A stretch of 64,000 bases of DNA, from assembly GCA_963834965.1 (NCBI GenBank), contig CAWIEI010000034.1:186001-250000 (forward strand). Direction: 5' to 3'. A program made the position numbers and the translations under genes. Origin of the DNA: Fodinibacter sp963834965. Lineage in GTDB: Bacteria > Actinomycetota > Actinomycetes > Actinomycetales > Dermatophilaceae. The first letter of the stretch is position 1. Each line of letters begins with the position of its first letter. Of this stretch, positions 27,878 through 36,483 are shown in pieces. The notes beneath the pieces are model-generated. The model was not told the DNA's origin. It worked only from the letters and a program-made list of their open reading frames with translations, and did not search any database.

Positions 27878-29298
27878 CGACCCCCAGTCCGAGTGCGCGT
27901 CCGCTGCGCGGCCTGCTCGAGAGCGACCCGGTGGTCGCCACGGCCGGCGTCTCGCTGCTCGCCGACGCGCTGCGCGACCAGGCGGTGCCGGTCACCGAGG
28001 CGCAGTGGCAGCCACCGATGGCCGGCACCGAGGGCGACCTCGCGCGGGTCATGGGTGACCCCCGACGGGTGGCCGCCAACGCGCTCGCCTTCGAGCGGAT
28101 GACGACCGCGGAGGCGGTGCTCGTCGACGTCGTGCCGGCATCCGAGGCACTGGGGCTCGAGCGCGGCACCTTCCTGCACGCCGGCCCCCCATTGGAGTGG
28201 GAGCGCGCGAGCGGCCCGATGCGCGGCGCACTGATCGGCGCGGTCCTCTTCGAGGGCCTCGCCGACACCGCCGAGGCCGCCGAGCGGCGCCTCGCCGCAG
28301 GCGAGTTCGGCCTCGAGCCGTGCCACCACCGGGGTGCGGTCGGCCCGATGGCCGGCGTCATCAGCCCGTCGATGTGGGTCTACGCCCTGCGTGACGACGT
28401 GCACGGCCACGACTCGTGGTGCTCGCTGAACGAGGGCCTCGGCAAGGTGCTGCGCTACGGCGCCTTCGGCCCCGAGGTCATCGACCGGCTGCACTGGATG
28501 ACGCGCGTGCTCGGGCCGATCCTGCGCCAGGCCGTGCGCTCGACCGGGCCTATCGACATCCGCGCGATCATCGCCCAGATGCTGCAGATGGGCGACGAGG
28601 GCCACAACCGCAACCGGGCCGGCTCGCTGATGCTGCTGCGCGAGCTGCTGCCCGGCATGATCACCGCCGACGCGTCGTCGGCCGACGTCGCCGAGGCGGT
28701 GCGCTTCTCGGGTGCCAACGAGCACTTCTTCCTCAACCTCGGGATGCCGGCCTGCAAGCTCGCGACCCGGGCCGCCGAGGGCATCCCCGGCTCGACGGTG
28801 GTCACCGTGATGGCGCGCAACGGCACCGACTTCGGCATCCGGGTGTCCGGCACCGGCGACCAGTGGTTCACCGGCCCGGCCAACACCCCCGAGGGGCTGT
28901 TCCTCGGCGACTACGGCCCCGACGACGCCAACCCCGACATCGGCGACTCGGCGATCACCGAGACCGGCGGCATCGGGGGCTTCGCGATGGCGGCGGCCCC
29001 GGCGATCGTGCGGTTCGTCGGCGGCGACGTGCCGTTCGCGCTGCGGACCACCCGCACGATGTATGAGGTGACCACCGGCGAGCACCCGGTCTACCAGGTG
29101 CCCATCCTCGGCTTCCGGGGCACGCCCACCGGCATCGACGTCACCAAGGTGGTGCGCACCGGCATCCTGCCGCAGATCAACACCGGTATGGCCGGGCGGG
29201 TGGCGGGCACCGGGCAGGTCGGCGCGGGTCTGGTCACGCCGCCGGAGGAGTGCTTCCCGGCGGCCCTGGCCGCCCTCGCCGCCGCCGTCCCCTCCTGA
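27874..29298 (+). CDS. allG: YlbE/AllG-like (DUF1116) subunit of oxamate carbamoyltransferase
   Basis: 474 residues, ATG overlapping the allF stop by four bases. DUF1116 features include LERGTFLHAGPPLEWERASGP, MGDEGHNRNRAG, ANEHFFLNLGMPACKLA, VMARNGTDFGI, ITETGGIGGFAMAAAPAIV and TGMAGRVAGTGQVGAG. DUF1116 is the partner of FdrA and DUF2877 in the oxamate carbamoyltransferase complex. It ends the plus-strand operon; the next gene, a cellulase, has its own promoter. The presence of all three subunits beside a xanthine-dehydrogenase-like enzyme and an NCS2 permease indicates N-heterocycle breakdown, though allantoinase and related genes are not in this window. Confidence 0.88.
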   Translation: MTTPSPSARPLRGLLESDPVVATAGVSLLADALRDQAVPVTEAQWQPPMAGTEGDLARVMGDPRRVAANALAFERMTTAEAVLVDVVPASEALGLERGTFLHAGPPLEWERASGPMRGALIGAVLFEGLADTAEAAERRLAAGEFGLEPCHHRGAVGPMAGVISPSMWVYALRDDVHGHDSWCSLNEGLGKVLRYGAFGPEVIDRLHWMTRVLGPILRQAVRSTGPIDIRAIIAQMLQMGDEGHNRNRAGSLMLLRELLPGMITADASSADVAEAVRFSGANEHFFLNLGMPACKLATRAAEGIPGSTVVTVMARNGTDFGIRVSGTGDQWFTGPANTPEGLFLGDYGPDDANPDIGDSAITETGGIGGFAMAAAPAIVRFVGGDVPFALRTTRTMYEVTTGEHPVYQVPILGFRGTPTGIDVTKVVRTGILPQINTGMAGRVAGTGQVGAGLVTPPEECFPAALAALAAAVPS

Positions 29299-29321
29299 CC
29301 GGGCCCCTCCGCCCGTTCGAG

Positions 29322-29350
29322 TTGCCGACCGCGCGGGGCGGGCCTACCGT
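29322..29350 (+). promoter_or_regulatory. Promoter of the GH6 cellulase
   Basis: TTGCCG (29322-29327) and TACCGT (29345-29350) are separated by exactly 17 bases. They lie just downstream of the allG stop and just upstream of a CebR-type operator, giving a predicted start near 29357. Confidence 0.6.
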
Positions 29351-29361
29351 CGGATCCACGC

Positions 29362-29375
29362 TGGGAGCGCTCCCA
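29362..29375. promoter_or_regulatory. CebR-type operator (TGGGAGCGCTCCCA)
   Basis: A perfect 14-base palindrome identical to the operator bound by the LacI-family repressor CebR in Streptomyces and Thermobifida cellulase genes. It sits just after the predicted transcription start, so repressor binding would block the cellulase until cellobiose is present. No cebR gene is in the window. Confidence 0.85.
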
Positions 29376-29409
29376 GCACCCGAACACCGTCGTTCCGGGA
29401 GGGGTTTCG

Positions 29410-30720
29410 ATGTCAACCACGACACGACTGCTGGGGGTGGCCGCTGCCGGGGCCGCGCTCCTGCTCAGCCCGCTGGCCCCGGCCACGGCCGCACCCCCCG
29501 CGGGAGGGCATGATCACGGCCACGACCACGGCCCGGTCCAGGGCATCCCCGACGGCACCCGCTTCTACGTGCCACGGCTGCCGCACGCCAAGGAGGCACA
29601 GCGGGAGATCGCCCGGCTGCGCGCCGCGGGGCACCGGGGCGACGCCGCCGACCTGTCGGCGATGATCCGCACCCCGCAGGCCGTCTGGCTCACGGGCGAC
29701 AGCCCGGCCGAGGTCGAGCGCGAGGCGCGGCAGGTCACCGCCCGCACGGCTGGCAAGCACCAGATGCCGGTGCTCGTGGCCTACAACATCCCGCTGCGCG
29801 ACTGCGCCCAGTACTCGGCCGGTGGAGCCACCAGCGTGGCGGAGTACGAGGCCTGGATCGACGCCGTCGCGGCCGGCATCGGCCGGCGGGATGCCGTGGT
29901 GCTGCTCGAGCCCGACGGCCTGGGCATCATCCCCTGGTACACCACCATCAACGGCGACAAGGAGTGGTGCCAGCCGGCGGATGCCGACCCCGCCACCGCC
30001 GCGAGCGACCGGTTCGCGATGCTCAACCACGCCGTCGACGCGCTGGGCGCCAACTCCCGCACCCGCGTCTACCTCGACGGCACGCACAGCAGCTGGCTGG
30101 GCGTGGGCGACGCCGCCGACCGGCTGCACAAGGCCGGCGTGGCCCGGGCCGACGGGTTCTTCCTCAACGTCTCGAACTACCGCACGACCTCGAGCTCGCT
30201 GAAGTACGGCGACTGGATCTCGCAGTGTCTCTGGTTCGGCACCAATGCGGCGGACGGCGGCTGGCGGCTGGGCCACTTCGACTACTGCGCCAGCCAGTAC
30301 TTCCCCTCCAGCGGCTACGACGACACCACGGCCAGCGACGCGTGGTACCTCGAGAACGTCACCAACGCGACGAACCCACCGTCTGGACCGGCCGCCCTCA
30401 CCCACTTCGTCATCGACACCAGCCGCAACGGGCGCGGGCCGTGGACCCCGCCGGCCGGCGTCTACCCCGACCCGCAGGACTGGTGCAACCCGCCCGGGCG
30501 CGGCGTCGGCATCCGGCCCACGACGGCCACCGGTGACCCGCTCGCCGACGCGTTCCTCTGGGTCAAGGTGCCGGGCGAGTCCGACGGGCAGTGCTCGCGC
30601 GGGCTGACCGACCGCGGCGGTGTCGACCCGGAGTGGGGTGTCGTCGACCCGGCGGCCGGCGACTGGTTCCCGCAGCAGGCCCTCGAGCTCGCCCGGCTGG
30701 CCCAGCCCCCGCTGCGATGA
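29410..30720 (+). CDS. Secreted glycoside hydrolase family 6 cellulase
   Basis: 436 residues, ATG preceded by GGGAGGGG. A Sec signal peptide (about 1-28, ending ATAAPP) is followed by a His-rich HDHGHDHG stretch. The GH6 catalytic domain (about 45-430) shows YNIPLRDCAQYSAGG, VVLLEPDGLG (family catalytic region near 168), YLDGTHSSWL, FFLNVSNYRT, FVIDTSRNGRGPW, DWCNPPGRGVGI and LWVKVPGESDGQC. It hydrolyses beta-1,4-glucan outside the cell (endoglucanase or cellobiohydrolase). No cellulose-binding module is attached. Control by a CebR operator makes it cellobiose-inducible. It stands alone between the all operon and folD. Confidence 0.92.
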   Translation: MSTTTRLLGVAAAGAALLLSPLAPATAAPPAGGHDHGHDHGPVQGIPDGTRFYVPRLPHAKEAQREIARLRAAGHRGDAADLSAMIRTPQAVWLTGDSPAEVEREARQVTARTAGKHQMPVLVAYNIPLRDCAQYSAGGATSVAEYEAWIDAVAAGIGRRDAVVLLEPDGLGIIPWYTTINGDKEWCQPADADPATAASDRFAMLNHAVDALGANSRTRVYLDGTHSSWLGVGDAADRLHKAGVARADGFFLNVSNYRTTSSSLKYGDWISQCLWFGTNAADGGWRLGHFDYCASQYFPSSGYDDTTASDAWYLENVTNATNPPSGPAALTHFVIDTSRNGRGPWTPPAGVYPDPQDWCNPPGRGVGIRPTTATGDPLADAFLWVKVPGESDGQCSRGLTDRGGVDPEWGVVDPAAGDWFPQQALELARLAQPPLR

Positions 30721-30725
30721 CGAGC

Positions 30726-31018
30726 GGTGCTGCAGGGTGCGCGCTGCACCGCCCGCTCTGCAGCACCGCTCCGGCTCGGTCGCATCGTGGTGCTGCAGGG
30801 TGCGCGCTGCACCGCCCGCTCTGCATGACCGCTCCGGCTCGGCGGCATCGTGGTGCTGCCGGGTGCGCGCTGCACCGCCCGCTCTGCATCACCGCTCCGG
30901 CTCGGCGGCATCGTGGTGCTGCAGGGTGCGCGCTGCACCGCGCCCCGTGCATCACCGCTCCGGCTCGGTCGCATCGTGGTGCTGCCGGGTGCGCGCTGCT
31001 CCGCGCCCCGTGCATCAC
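30726..31018. repeat. Five-copy 63-bp tandem repeat downstream of the cellulase
   Basis: Units beginning GGTGCTGC start at 30726, 30789, 30852, 30915 and 30978, an exact 63-bp period, with a few substitutions between copies. Each unit contains a GC hairpin (GGTGCTGCAGG against CGCTGCACC). The copies are contiguous without spacers. The gap between the cellulase stop and folD is otherwise empty. Confidence 0.92.
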
Positions 31019-31105
31019 AGCTGCCCGGTGCGGCCACCCCGCCGGATGCCGTCACGCCCGTCGTGCGGTCGGGCCCGCCTTCCAGCCCGTGAAAGGATTG
31101 GTCGC

Positions 31106-31993
31106 GTGACTGCGACCACGCTGGACGGCAAGGCGATCCTCGGGGCCATCAAGGAGGAGCTGCGCCAGCGCGTGGCCACCCTCGCCGAACGCGGCGTGGT
31201 CCCGGGGCTGGGCACCGTGCTCGTCGGTGACGACCCGGGCAGCCAGTGGTACGTCGGGGCCAAGCACCGCGACTGCGCCGAGATCGGCATCCGCAGCATC
31301 CGCCGCGACCTGCCGGCCGGCACCTCGCTCGACGAGGTGCTCGCCGTGGTGCACGAGCTCAACGACGACCCCGACTGCACCGGTTTCATCGTGCAGCAGC
31401 CCACCGGGCTCGACGAGAACGCCATCCTGTCGGCCGTCGACCCGGCCAAGGACGTCGACGGGCTGCACCCCACCAACCTCGGCTGGCTCGTGCTCGGGCA
31501 CCCCGCGCCGCTGCCCTGCACCCCCGTCGGCTGCATCGAGCTGCTGCGCCGCTACGACGTGCCGATCGCCGGGGCCAAGGTCGTCGTCGTCGGCCGCGGC
31601 ATCACCGTGGGGCGGCCGCTGGGGCTGATCCTCACCCGTAAGTCCGAGAACGCCACGGTCACCCTGTGCCACACCGGCACTCGCGACCTCGCCGCCGAGG
31701 TGCGGCAGGCCGACATCGTCGTGGCCGCTGCCGGCGTGCCCGGCATCGTCACCGCCGAGATGGTCAAGCCCGGTGCCGCCGTGCTCGACGTCGGGGTCTC
31801 GCGCGTGGTCGACCCGGCCACCGGGAAGTCCGTCGTGGCGGGCGACGTCGCCGCCGACGTCTGGGACGTCGCCGGCTTCGTCAGCCCGAACCCGGGCGGG
31901 GTGGGCCCGATGACCCGCGCGATGCTGCTCTCGAACGTCGTCGAGGCGGCCGAACGGTCGCTCGCCGAGTCGCCGGCCGGCGGCGGGGGCTGA
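31106..31993 (+). CDS. folD: Methylenetetrahydrofolate dehydrogenase/cyclohydrolase
   Basis: 295 residues from a GTG at 31106 with AAAGGA eight bases upstream. FolD motifs: LGTVLVGDDPGSQWYVGAKHRDCAEIGI with the catalytic Lys in the YVGAKH segment, GFIVQQPTGLDE, KDVDGLHPTNLG, PCTPVGCIELL and the NADP site VVVGRGITVGRPLG, then GVGPMTRAML. It interconverts 5,10-methylene-, methenyl- and 10-formyl-tetrahydrofolate in the cytoplasm. The open frame extends upstream through the 63-bp repeat, but that is not coding. The antiporter gene follows after two bases. Confidence 0.95.
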   Translation: MTATTLDGKAILGAIKEELRQRVATLAERGVVPGLGTVLVGDDPGSQWYVGAKHRDCAEIGIRSIRRDLPAGTSLDEVLAVVHELNDDPDCTGFIVQQPTGLDENAILSAVDPAKDVDGLHPTNLGWLVLGHPAPLPCTPVGCIELLRRYDVPIAGAKVVVVGRGITVGRPLGLILTRKSENATVTLCHTGTRDLAAEVRQADIVVAAAGVPGIVTAEMVKPGAAVLDVGVSRVVDPATGKSVVAGDVAADVWDVAGFVSPNPGGVGPMTRAMLLSNVVEAAERSLAESPAGGGG

Positions 31994-31995
31994 GC

Positions 31996-33093
31996 GTGGC
32001 TGTCAGCGCCCGCACCACGACCCTCGTGTGGCGGGTGCTGCCCCTTGTCGCGCTCGTCGCCCTGGCCGCCACCTGGGGCCGTGACATCGGCATCGCCGTG
32101 GTCGTGGTCGTGGCCCTGCTCCTCGCCGGTGCCGTGCTGGCGGCGGTGCACCACGCCGAGGTGGTCGCGCACCGGGTGGGAGAGCCGTTCGGCTCACTGG
32201 TGCTCGCCGTCGCCGTCACCGTCATCGAGGTCTCGCTCATCGTCACCCTGATGCTCTCGGGTGGTGACGAGGCGGCCACCCTGGCCCGCGAGACGGTGTT
32301 CGCCGCGGTGATGATCACCGTCAACGGCATCCTCGGGGTGTCACTGCTGATCGGTGCCACGCGCTTCAGCACGGTCCGCTTCAACGCCGAGGGCACCGGC
32401 GGCGCGCTCGCGACGGTCGCCACCCTGGCCACGCTCTGCCTGGTGCTGCCCACCGTCACCGAGGGCGCGCCCGGCCCGGAGTTCACCTCGGGCCAGCTGG
32501 CCTTCGCCGCCGTCGCGTCGCTGGCGCTCTACCTGGCGTTCGTGGTGACCCAGACCGTGCGCCACCGCGACTTCTTCCTGCCCGTGTCCCGCAAGGGCGT
32601 GACGCTCACCGAGGACGAGCACGCCGACCCGCCGACCACCCGCGAGGCCACGGTCTCGCTCGGCTTCCTGCTGCTGTCGCTGGTGGCGGTGGTCGGGCTG
32701 GCGAAGATCGAGTCGCCCGCCATCGAGGAGGGGGTGCTTGCGGCCGGCCTCCCGGTGTCGTTCGTCGGTGTGGTCATCGCCCTGCTGGTGCTGCTGCCCG
32801 AGACCATCGCCGCCGCCAACGCAGCCCGTCGCGACCGCATCCAGACCTCGCTCAACCTCGCACTCGGCTCGGCGATGGCCAGCATCGGCCTGACGATCCC
32901 GACGCTGGCCGTCGCGTCGATCTGGATCCCCACCCCGCTGCACCTCGGTCTGGGGGCCACCCAGATCGTGCTGCTCGCCATCACCGTGGTCGTCGCGGTG
33001 CTCACCGTGGTCCCAGGCCGGGCGACCCGGCTTCAGGCGAGCGTGCACCTCACGCTCTTCGCGGCGTTCCTCTTCCTCGCGATGTCCCCGTGA
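31996..33093 (+). CDS. chaA: ChaA-type calcium/proton antiporter
   Basis: 365 residues from a GTG at 31996, two bases after the folD stop, so it is probably co-transcribed. About 11 membrane helices with the two CaCA alpha repeats: GEPFGSLVLAVAVTVIEVSLIVTLML with MITVNGILGVSLLIGA, and LPETIAAANAARRDRIQTSLNLALGSAMASIGLTIP. These carry the conserved acidic and polar residues for Ca2+ or Na+ exchange. It should expel Ca2+ (or Na+) in exchange for protons at the cytoplasmic membrane. Confidence 0.9.
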   Translation: MAVSARTTTLVWRVLPLVALVALAATWGRDIGIAVVVVVALLLAGAVLAAVHHAEVVAHRVGEPFGSLVLAVAVTVIEVSLIVTLMLSGGDEAATLARETVFAAVMITVNGILGVSLLIGATRFSTVRFNAEGTGGALATVATLATLCLVLPTVTEGAPGPEFTSGQLAFAAVASLALYLAFVVTQTVRHRDFFLPVSRKGVTLTEDEHADPPTTREATVSLGFLLLSLVAVVGLAKIESPAIEEGVLAAGLPVSFVGVVIALLVLLPETIAAANAARRDRIQTSLNLALGSAMASIGLTIPTLAVASIWIPTPLHLGLGATQIVLLAITVVVAVLTVVPGRATRLQASVHLTLFAAFLFLAMSP

Positions 33094-33109
33094 GCTTCGC
33101 CATCCGCAA

Positions 33110-33157
33110 CAAGGGTCGAAGAAATCGGGGTCATGGCGCCGATCTCTCGGACCCTTG
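33110..33157. terminator. Bidirectional terminator hairpin
   Basis: CAAGGGTCGAAGAAATCGG (33110-33128) pairs with CCGATCTCTCGGACCCTTG (33139-33157) in 16 of 19 positions around a 10-base loop. It lies between the convergent antiporter and FHA genes. Confidence 0.75.
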
Positions 33158-33202
33158 GTGCGGCTGAGCCACCTGAGCACCGCCGCGAGGGCAGGGCGAG
33201 CC

Positions 33203-34003
33203 TTACTGGCCGCGCTCCTCGGGGGTGGCCCGGCGCACGACGATGCGGGTCCAGGCGCCGACGTAGACCCGGTCGTCCTCCGACAGCTCACGGCGTTGGC
33301 CGGGCGGCACCGGGTCGGACGGTAGCGGGCCGCTGGCCGGGCCGACGTAGGTGCCGTTGGAGGACTGGAGGTCCTCGACCCACCAGCGCTGCCCGTCGGT
33401 GGTCAGCTGCGCGTGCCGCCGGCTCACCCCCGAGTCGCCGGTGCAGTCGATGTCCGGGTGGATGCTGCGGCTCGCCGACGGCCGGCCGATGAGCACGCTC
33501 TTGGCGGCGAGCTCGACGACCGCGGGCAGGCCCGGTGACGGGCAGGGGTCCTCGCTCTCCTGCGCCGCGTACCAGTCGGGGTCGACCCATACCTCGGCCA
33601 CCCAGTCGACGGCGATCGCCGGTGCCAACGGGGTCGGGTCCGCGCCACCGGGGTCGAGGGCGACGGCATCCGGGGTGGTCGACGGGTCCGGGGGGCGCGG
33701 CATCGTGCCGGTCGTGAAGTCGTAGCCACAGGCCTCGCAGAACAGCGCCGCGTCGTCGCGGGGCGAGCCGCAGTTCGGGCACACCTGCGGGTCGGGGGCA
33801 GCAGCCGCACCCGCATCGGGCGCCGGGCCTGCCGACGCCGCCGCCGCGTCCGGTGCCGCCGACGGCGTGCCGGCAGCAGCCGGGTCAGGCGCAGCAGCAG
33901 CACCGGCCGGGATGGGGACCCCGCAGGTGTCGCAGTAGTCGCTCGAGGTCGAGGCGTGCCCGTTCGGGCAGGTGAAGGTGCTCACCGGGCCAGCCTGCGG
34001 CAT
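33203..34003 (-). CDS. FHA-domain protein with zinc ribbons
   Basis: 266 residues from ATG 34003; a GTG six codons later (33985) is an alternative. Two short Cys pairs near the N-terminus (CPNGH..SSDYCDTCG and CPNCGSPRDDAALFCEACG) form zinc ribbons joined by an Ala/Pro linker. The FHA domain (about 165-260) shows LIGRPSASRSIHPDIDC, the SGVSRRHAQL phosphothreonine-binding loop and DLQSSNGTYVG. It should read phosphothreonine marks made by the PknG-like kinase encoded upstream, like GarA in mycobacteria. It is the last gene of the TelA-PknG operon, 28 bases after the VWA gene. Confidence 0.88.
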   Translation of the reverse strand: MPQAGPVSTFTCPNGHASTSSDYCDTCGVPIPAGAAAAPDPAAAGTPSAAPDAAAASAGPAPDAGAAAAPDPQVCPNCGSPRDDAALFCEACGYDFTTGTMPRPPDPSTTPDAVALDPGGADPTPLAPAIAVDWVAEVWVDPDWYAAQESEDPCPSPGLPAVVELAAKSVLIGRPSASRSIHPDIDCTGDSGVSRRHAQLTTDGQRWWVEDLQSSNGTYVGPASGPLPSDPVPPGQRRELSEDDRVYVGAWTRIVVRRATPEERGQ

Positions 34004-34031
34004 CCGCGCCCCGAGGAAGCGCAGGGAGGCA

Positions 34032-35309
34032 TCACTTCTTCACCCGCGTCGTCTTGGTGGATGCCGTGTCGAGCGCCATCTCGTCGAGCTTGTTCACGCT
34101 GCGCTTCAGGCGCACCGTGCCGGTGTCGGCGTTGTCGATCTCGACGATCTTGCGCAGCCGGGTCGTGGCCTCCTCGTTTCCGGTCTCCTGCGCGAGCTGC
34201 ACGGCCCGGCCCAGCTTCACGGTCGCGGTGTCGGTGTCGCCCGCGGCCTTCGCCGCCAGGCCGTCCTGGATCGCCTCGGCCAGCTCGGCCTGCCCGGTGT
34301 AGTGCGCGACGGCCGGGTCGATGCGCGTGGTGAGGGTGTCGTCGTTGGACCACATCGCCTTGACCAGGCCCTGCGCCACGACCGCGTCGGCCACCGCCAC
34401 CTGCACGCGCGCGGCCAGCTGCTCCTGACCCACCGCCTTCGCGGGCAGCCGCACGGCCACGTGGTAGTCGCGCGACTCGTCGCCCCACGCGCCGGTGGGG
34501 TAGGCCCCGGTGAGCGGGTTGACGTCGTGCCGGCGCGAGGTGAGGTCGTCGACGGTGGGGGACACCTGGCGCACGAAGAGCACCTGCGACCCCTGCGGCG
34601 CCCACACCCGCAGCGCCGCCTCGGCGACCCCGCGGCCCATCGACTGGCGCATGATCTGCTCGAAGTCGGCGGCCATCGCCTGCGGCTGGGCGATCAGGTC
34701 GACGCTGCCGAGCAGGGCGGTGGCGATGCGGCGCACCTCGGCCACCTGCCAGGCCGAGCCGACGCCGCGGCAGTCGCACTGGAACCGGCCCCGGGCGCCC
34801 TCGATCGCGGCGCTGAGCTGGTCCGGGGTCTCGTGCTGGTTGATGCCGTCGGTGAGCAGGATGGCGTGCCGCTGGGTCGCGCTCGGCACCGCGGCGAACA
34901 GCCGGGTCGCCAGGGTGAGCCAGGTGCCCATCGCCGTGCCGCCGTCGGCCCGGAACTGCGCCACGGCGGCCTTGGCCTGCGCGCGCGTCGTGGCGTCCAT
35001 CCGCACCATCGCCGAGCGCCCGTCCTGCGGGTAGGCCAGCCGCGCCTGGTGGCTGCCCGCGATCACCGCGAACCACACCCCGTCGAGCACCTGGTCCAGC
35101 GCCGCCCCTGCGGCCACCTGCACGGCCGCGATGTTCTCGCCGCTCATCGAGCCGGAGGTGTCGACGATGACGATCTCGGCGGCATCCCCCGACCCCGACT
35201 GCCCGGCCTCGCCCGCACCGGAGCAGGCCACGGTGACGATGGCGTGCACGTCGGTGCCGCCGTCGGGGAGGAATTCGTTCTGGTAGACGTCAGCGGTGAA
35301 GGTGGCCAT
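34032..35309 (-). CDS. VWA-domain protein
   Basis: 425 residues. The von Willebrand factor A domain (about 45-215) has the MIDAS motif DTSGSMSGENI and the later conserved Thr and Asp (DGGTAMGTW, LLTDGINQH). The downstream half is beta-rich, with a helical C-terminus repeating Lys/Arg-rich segments. No signal peptide or membrane helix is present, so it is cytoplasmic. The gene overlaps the end of the phosphatase gene by 20 bases. VWA proteins with a MIDAS site partner with TelA, PP2C and AAA+ ATPases in Ter-type systems, which fits this operon. Confidence 0.88.
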   Translation of the reverse strand: MATFTADVYQNEFLPDGGTDVHAIVTVACSGAGEAGQSGSGDAAEIVIVDTSGSMSGENIAAVQVAAGAALDQVLDGVWFAVIAGSHQARLAYPQDGRSAMVRMDATTRAQAKAAVAQFRADGGTAMGTWLTLATRLFAAVPSATQRHAILLTDGINQHETPDQLSAAIEGARGRFQCDCRGVGSAWQVAEVRRIATALLGSVDLIAQPQAMAADFEQIMRQSMGRGVAEAALRVWAPQGSQVLFVRQVSPTVDDLTSRRHDVNPLTGAYPTGAWGDESRDYHVAVRLPAKAVGQEQLAARVQVAVADAVVAQGLVKAMWSNDDTLTTRIDPAVAHYTGQAELAEAIQDGLAAKAAGDTDTATVKLGRAVQLAQETGNEEATTRLRKIVEIDNADTGTVRLKRSVNKLDEMALDTASTKTTRVKK

Positions 35310-36483
35310 CGGGCTGGGTTTCCTCTCGGGAGGGGACGGACTGCGGTGGTGACACGGCGATGGGCTGGGTGGAGCTGGTCGGCTCGCCCGGCGCGCGGGC
35401 GTTGACGCGGGCCAGGGCCACGGTGATGTTGTCCTGGCCCCCCTGGGCGTTGGCCCAGTCGACCAGGGCGCCGGCCAGCCCGAGCGGCTCCGACCCCACA
35501 GTGCCGGCCGTGTCGGCCACGACCGCAGCGAGGTCCTGCGCCTCGGAGCAGTAGTTCCACAGCCCGTCGGAGCAGACCAGCAGCCACCCCGGGCCGTCGA
35601 GGTCGAGGGACACCGTGCGCGGGGTGTGGTCAGGGGCGTCGATGCCCAGCCAGCGGGTGATGGCGTGTGCCTGCGGCCCGCTCTCGGCCTCGGCCCGGGG
35701 CATGCCGTCGGCGATCTGCTCCGCGGCGAAGGAGTCGTCGACGGTCAGCAGCCGCGGCGCCGCGGCGTCGGGCAGCCAGTAGGCCCGGCTGTCGCCGACC
35801 CAGCCCACGGTGAGCTCGGCACCGTCGAGCACGGCGGCGACGAACGTGCAGGAGGCGGGGTTGCCGGGGCCGGCGGTGGTGTTGGCGATCACCGCGTCGT
35901 TGGCCGCGTTGGCCGCCGCCACGAGCGCCTTGGTGCTCGCCGCCACCCGGGTGCCGACGCTCTCAGCCGACCGGATGCCGGGAGCGCTCGCCAACGCGTC
36001 GCGCGCGGCCCGGGCCGCGGCCAGGCTGGCGACGTCGGAGTCGGTGGACGAGGAGACCCCGTCGCAGACGACGAGCACCGCGTGGTCGCCCGGCGTCGGT
36101 CCCGCGGCGACGGCCACGGCATCCTCGTTGCGCACGTGGCGGATGCCGCGGTCGCACACCGCCGCGACCCAGGGGGCCGGTTGCTCGGTGTAGTGGTTGC
36201 GGGGGCTCACGGCGGCGGCGCCGCACTGGGTGCAGTAGCCGTCGTCGGCGACCTCGCCACCGCACTCGTGGCACGCCGCCGGAGCCACCTCGGGCGGGTC
36301 GCTGCCCTCGGGGGTGGCGACCGAGGCAGTGGATGCCGGGGCGCCGGTCGCCGCTGCCGGCCCCAGGTCGGCGCCGCAGGCCTCGCAGAACCGCTCGCCG
36401 CTCGCGACCGGGCTGCCGCACGACGGGCAGAGCAGCGCCGCGCCGGTCGCGCCCGCGCCGTCATCCCCCGTGGTCGACGTCAT
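35290..36483 (-). CDS. PP2C-family protein phosphatase with zinc ribbons
   Basis: 397 residues. Two N-terminal zinc ribbons (CPSCGSPVASGERFCEACG and CHECGGEVADDGYCTQCG, residues about 19-90) precede the PP2C domain. The domain shows the metal-binding acidic residues in RHVRNEDAVAV, VVCDGVSSS, VGWVGDSRAYW, LVCSDGLWNYC and GGQDNITVAL. It removes phosphate from Ser/Thr, opposing the kinase encoded immediately upstream (ATGA overlap). Shared zinc-ribbon tags on kinase, phosphatase and FHA protein may help them bind one another or a common partner; that is inference. Confidence 0.9.
   Translation of the reverse strand: MTSTTGDDGAGATGAALLCPSCGSPVASGERFCEACGADLGPAAATGAPASTASVATPEGSDPPEVAPAACHECGGEVADDGYCTQCGAAAVSPRNHYTEQPAPWVAAVCDRGIRHVRNEDAVAVAAGPTPGDHAVLVVCDGVSSSTDSDVASLAAARAARDALASAPGIRSAESVGTRVAASTKALVAAANAANDAVIANTTAGPGNPASCTFVAAVLDGAELTVGWVGDSRAYWLPDAAAPRLLTVDDSFAAEQIADGMPRAEAESGPQAHAITRWLGIDAPDHTPRTVSLDLDGPGWLLVCSDGLWNYCSEAQDLAAVVADTAGTVGSEPLGLAGALVDWANAQGGQDNITVALARVNARAPGEPTSSTQPIAVSPPQSVPSREETQPDGHLHR

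Noticed and set aside
30726..31018. CRISPR array
   Set aside because: The five units are contiguous and nearly identical over the whole 63 bases, with no unique spacers and no cas genes.
30620..31105. N-terminal extension of folD through the 63-bp repeat
   Set aside because: The extension is repeat-encoded low complexity; FolD family sequence begins at the GTG at 31106, which has a ribosome site.
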